Positions 61,710-64,000 of a DNA stretch of 64,000 bases are shown piece after piece. This DNA is from Pseudorhodobacter sp. PARRP1. Lineage in GTDB: Bacteria > Pseudomonadota > Alphaproteobacteria > Rhodobacterales > Rhodobacteraceae. Each line of letters begins with the position of its first letter. The stretch's first letter is position 1. A model generated the notes under the pieces. That model ran no database searches, was not told the DNA's origin, and saw only the letters and a program-made list of their open reading frames with translations. The stretch spans positions 62,001-126,000 of the forward strand of contig NKIU01000006.1 of NCBI GenBank assembly GCA_002256245.1. Direction: 5' to 3'. A program made the position numbers and the translations under genes.

Positions 61710-62549
61710 TCAGGCCGATTTCTGCGCAGCATTGCGATCAAACGCGGGCTTCAGCGTGGCTGCACCAAACAGATAGCCCTGCATGCAATCCACCCCCATC
61801 TGTTGCAGCACCTGCGCCTCTGCCGGGGTTTCCACCGATTGGGCCACGGTAAACATCTGAAAATGCTGGCCAATCGACAACAGCGCGGCAGTCAGCACCT
61901 GATTGTCGGCATCTTGCTGGATGTTGCGGATGAACTGGCCATCCAGTTTCAGGATGTCAAAGTAGAAATCCTTGAAATAGCGGATCGCCATATTGCCCGA
62001 CCCGAAGTTATCCAGCGCAAAGGCCACGCCTGCGCCTTTCAGATCATCCATGAACGCCACCACCAATTCGGGCACCTGCATGGCCGAGCTTTCGCTGATT
62101 TCAAGAATCAGCCGCTCGCCAATCGTGGGGGCGACGGAAAGCCCGCGCATCAGCACCTGTTTCCAGCGCGCATAGCCGATGGAGCGCGCCGACATGTTGA
62201 TCGACAGCCGCAAGTCAGGCACCCGCGCCAGCGTGGCCAGACCGATTTCCAGCGCCGCACAGTCGATTTCGCGGCCAATTTCGTGGGTTTCAACCGCGTC
62301 CATGAAATCCTTGGCCGGAATCACCCGCCCGGTGGGGTCAAGCACCCGGATCAACCCTTCCTGAAACGCCACGCGCGCCGCATCGCGCGCCAGCACCACC
62401 GGTTGATAGGCCAGACGCAGGCGTTTGGTATCAATGGCCTGCCGCACCATGGTCAAGGTTTCACGATCCACGGCCGAGATGGCCACCCCCAAGGGGCTGG
62501 CCACGCCCGCCTGCGCGTCCAGCCGGGGCTTTGGTTTTGGCATGATCAT
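61710..62549 (-). CDS. EAL-domain protein, probably catalytically inactive
   Basis: Protein of 279 residues that is essentially one EAL domain with a short N-terminal tail and no GGDEF or sensor domain. The domain runs from RLAYQPVV through FQEGLIRV (EGL instead of EAL), LSINMSARS, LILEISES, ALDNFGSG (canonical DDFGTG), LKLDGQFI, VAQSVETP (canonical AEGVE) to MQGYLFG. The second Asp of DDFG and the Glu of AEGVE are replaced, which should abolish c-di-GMP hydrolysis. It may act as a c-di-GMP or protein-binding regulator. AGGAG precedes 62549. Confidence 0.85.
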   Translation of the reverse strand: MIMPKPKPRLDAQAGVASPLGVAISAVDRETLTMVRQAIDTKRLRLAYQPVVLARDAARVAFQEGLIRVLDPTGRVIPAKDFMDAVETHEIGREIDCAALEIGLATLARVPDLRLSINMSARSIGYARWKQVLMRGLSVAPTIGERLILEISESSAMQVPELVVAFMDDLKGAGVAFALDNFGSGNMAIRYFKDFYFDILKLDGQFIRNIQQDADNQVLTAALLSIGQHFQMFTVAQSVETPAEAQVLQQMGVDCMQGYLFGAATLKPAFDRNAAQKSA

Positions 62550-62655
62550 CGCGATGCTCCTGCGGGTTGGGCCGATGGACACCTTGCCGCCACAACAGTA
62601 AAAGCCAGCTTAAACATTGGGGTTTTAGGCCAATTTTAATGATTTTGAGGACACG

Positions 62656-63231
62656 ATGACAGAGAACGCACGATGCGGCTGGTGTGGCAGCGATCCGGTT
62701 TATGTGGCCTACCATGACGATGAATGGGGCAGGCCCCTGCGCGATCCGCGGGCTTTGTTCGAATGCCTGATTTTGGAGGGCTTTCAGGCTGGCCTGTCGT
62801 GGATCACCATCCTGCGGCGGCGCGAGTCGTTTCGGGCGGCGTTTGCCGGGTTTGATCCGGCGGTGTTGGCGGGCTGGGGCGAGGCCGAAACGCAGCGGCT
62901 GCTGGGCGATCCCGGCATCATCCGCCATCGCGGCAAGATCGAGGCAACCTTTGCCGGCGCGCGCGCTTATCTCGCGATCGAGGCGCGTGAGGGTTTTGCG
63001 CAGTTCATCTGGAAACATGTCGATCATCAGCCGATAGACCGGCAACTGGGCAGCCTTGGCCAGGCGGTGGCGCAAACCGACGCATCGGTGGCGCTGTCAA
63101 AGGCGCTGAAGGCTGAGGGGTTCAAGTTTGTCGGCCCCACCATCAGCTATGCCTTCATGCAGGCGGTGGGCATGGTCAACGATCATCTGGTGAGCTGCCC
63201 TTGGCACGGCGCAATGGCGGCCAAAGCCTGA
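62656..63231 (+). CDS. tag: DNA-3-methyladenine glycosylase I
   Basis: Base-excision repair enzyme of 191 residues removing 3-methyladenine. The N-terminal RCGWCGSDPVYVAYHDDEWGRPL provides the zinc Cys and His ligands, and ILEGFQAGLSWITILRRRE contains the catalytic Glu. Further zinc residues are near the C-terminus (NDHLVSCPWH). The length is normal. Confidence 0.95.
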   Translation: MTENARCGWCGSDPVYVAYHDDEWGRPLRDPRALFECLILEGFQAGLSWITILRRRESFRAAFAGFDPAVLAGWGEAETQRLLGDPGIIRHRGKIEATFAGARAYLAIEAREGFAQFIWKHVDHQPIDRQLGSLGQAVAQTDASVALSKALKAEGFKFVGPTISYAFMQAVGMVNDHLVSCPWHGAMAAKA

Positions 63232-63330
63232 CCCTGCGCCGTCACAGAATCGATTCAAGGATGGGCGATAGTCGGCCTTGGGGCTTTTCTTCCCCATCTG
63301 TCCCACCCTCCGGCTGGTATTTTGCAGCCA

Positions 63331-63366
63331 AGCCCTTGGACCTGTCCCCCGGTCCGAGGGCTTTTT
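63331..63366 (+). terminator. intrinsic terminator downstream of tag
   Basis: Stem AGCCCTTGGACC/GGTCCGAGGGCT with a CTGTCCCCC-region loop and a run of six T, about 100 bp after tag. The remaining 273-bp gap up to 63504 has no gene that I can support. Confidence 0.8.
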
Positions 63367-63504
63367 TCATGGCCCGTCGGCGATCTCGGCGGTTGCTTGC
63401 GCAAGGATGGCGGGCTTTCGCTTGGCGGATGGGCGTTGCACGGCAGGACTTTCCGCGGGCGGTGCCGCATGATTAAGCTGGCGGCAAATCAGCAGGAGAT
63501 CCCC

Positions 63505-64000
63505 ATGGCCTTTGGCAAATCCATCCGCACCTTTTGGGACGGGCGCTGGCATGACGGCGATATGGCGGTGATGAAGGCGGCCGATCACGGCATCTGGCAG
63601 GGCACCTCCGTTTTCGACGGCGCGCGGTATTTTGACGGTCTGTGCCCCGATCTGGATTTGCATTGCGCGCGGGTGAACCGCTCTGCCGAGGCGCTGATGA
63701 TCACCCCCACCTGCGCGCCCGAGGATATGGCCGCGATCATCCGCGAGGGGTTGCAGGCGTTCGGGCCGGGGCAAGCCGTTTATATCCGCCCGATGTATTG
63801 GGCGCTGCATGGCACCGAATTGGGCATCGTGCCCGCGCCGGGGGCCACGGGGTTTGCGATCTCGCTGGAAGAAGTGGCGATGCCCGACCCCGAATTCGCC
63901 ACCACCGTGACGCGGACGCGCTTCCGCCGCCCGGTGCTGGAGGATGCGGTGTGCAACGCCAAGGCTGGCTGCCTTTACCCCAACAACGCCCGGATGCTGG
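63505..64000 (+). CDS. ilvE: branched-chain amino acid aminotransferase (class IV, partial)
   Basis: First 165 codons; the gene continues past the window end. The protein begins MAFGKSIRTFWDGRWHDGD and continues GIWQGTSVFDGARYF, HCARVNRSAEALMITP and VYIRPMYWALHG, matching fold-type IV aminotransferases of the BCAT/D-amino acid transaminase group. The cofactor lysine would be near NAKAGCLYPNN at the visible end. AGGAG precedes the ATG. Confidence 0.88.
   Translation, partial: MAFGKSIRTFWDGRWHDGDMAVMKAADHGIWQGTSVFDGARYFDGLCPDLDLHCARVNRSAEALMITPTCAPEDMAAIIREGLQAFGPGQAVYIRPMYWALHGTELGIVPAPGATGFAISLEEVAMPDPEFATTVTRTRFRRPVLEDAVCNAKAGCLYPNNARML

Noticed and set aside
1-64000. CRISPR arrays, tRNA, rRNA, prophage or integrase genes
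   Set aside because: I scanned the gaps for direct-repeat spacing, cloverleaf-like sequence and typical proteins and found none.

Overview
The window is GC-rich chromosomal DNA from an alphaproteobacterium, almost certainly a member of the Rhodobacteraceae (Rhodobacter/Gemmobacter/Tabrizicola-like). Pointers are the tiny aa3 oxidase subunit IV, a DUF465 coiled-coil peptide, phaAB, aerobic hemF, an ScfR-type regulator, malyl-CoA lyase with malate-CoA ligase, ETF-ubiquinone oxidoreductase, and family-typical intergenic palindromes. Gene density is high, with many 1-4 nt ATGA/TGATG overlaps. I saw no rRNA, tRNA, CRISPR array, transposase or prophage gene. All calls come from reading the sequence; no database search was run.

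Layout. 1-2.9 kb: pgsA-moaD-moaE (minus), then epmA and efp, which are divergent. 3.2-7.3 kb: a DenD-like SDR, then an operon of a secreted caspase-family peptidase and a secreted trypsin-like protease. 7.4-9.0 kb: SDR/NTF2-like pair divergent from an HxlR regulator. 9.0-14.1 kb: PDZ protease, response regulator and histidine kinase (one minus-strand unit), divergent from a multicopper oxidase. 14.2-16.8 kb: a second caspase operon. 17-18.2 kb: inositol dehydrogenase with two IolR-type sites. 18.2-22 kb: YbbP/YbbA-like ABC exporter divergent from a TesA-like esterase, with overlapping start codons. 22-25.1 kb: FAD oxidase, a repeat-filled gap, an MFS permease. 25.1-30.9 kb: ScfR regulator divergent from sgaA-mcl-mtkA-mtkB. 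31-36.8 kb: hemE, aminotransferase, EamA transporter, hemF, lipoprotein, RsmC-like methyltransferase. 36.8-41.6 kb: clpS, HAD hydrolase, D,D-carboxypeptidase, FAH-family enzyme, Sua5. 41.7-45.8 kb: acyl-CoA dehydrogenase, MBL hydrolase, small unknowns, cytochrome oxidase subunit IV, lipoprotein. 45.9-49.5 kb: azlCD, then a mobA-mobB-unknown-GNAT operon. 49.7-58.6 kb: membrane protein, greA, ETF-QO, phosphatase-like protein, TPR protein, ispE, polyprenyl synthase, DUF2007, TrmN6-like methyltransferase, DUF465. 58.6-64 kb: EamA transporter, phaB, phaA, EAL protein, tag, and the start of a branched-chain aminotransferase.

The most unusual content is the pair of periplasm-directed caspase operons within 12.5 kb. 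They share a C-terminal module but have different partners. One partner is a trypsin-fold zymogen whose predicted activation site is after Lys52 and whose S1 pocket lacks the trypsin Asp189. This suggests a caspase-to-trypsin proteolytic cascade in the envelope. Non-coding signals of interest are a 61-bp two-block element present twice, a 36-nt double-stem hairpin present three times with compensatory base changes, long GGGGATATTT palindromes, two GGAA-N6-TTCC sites at iolG, and an inverted repeat at the ScfR-sgaA promoter. The ispE frame runs past its expected end into the antisense of the neighbouring gene, suggesting a one-base indel.
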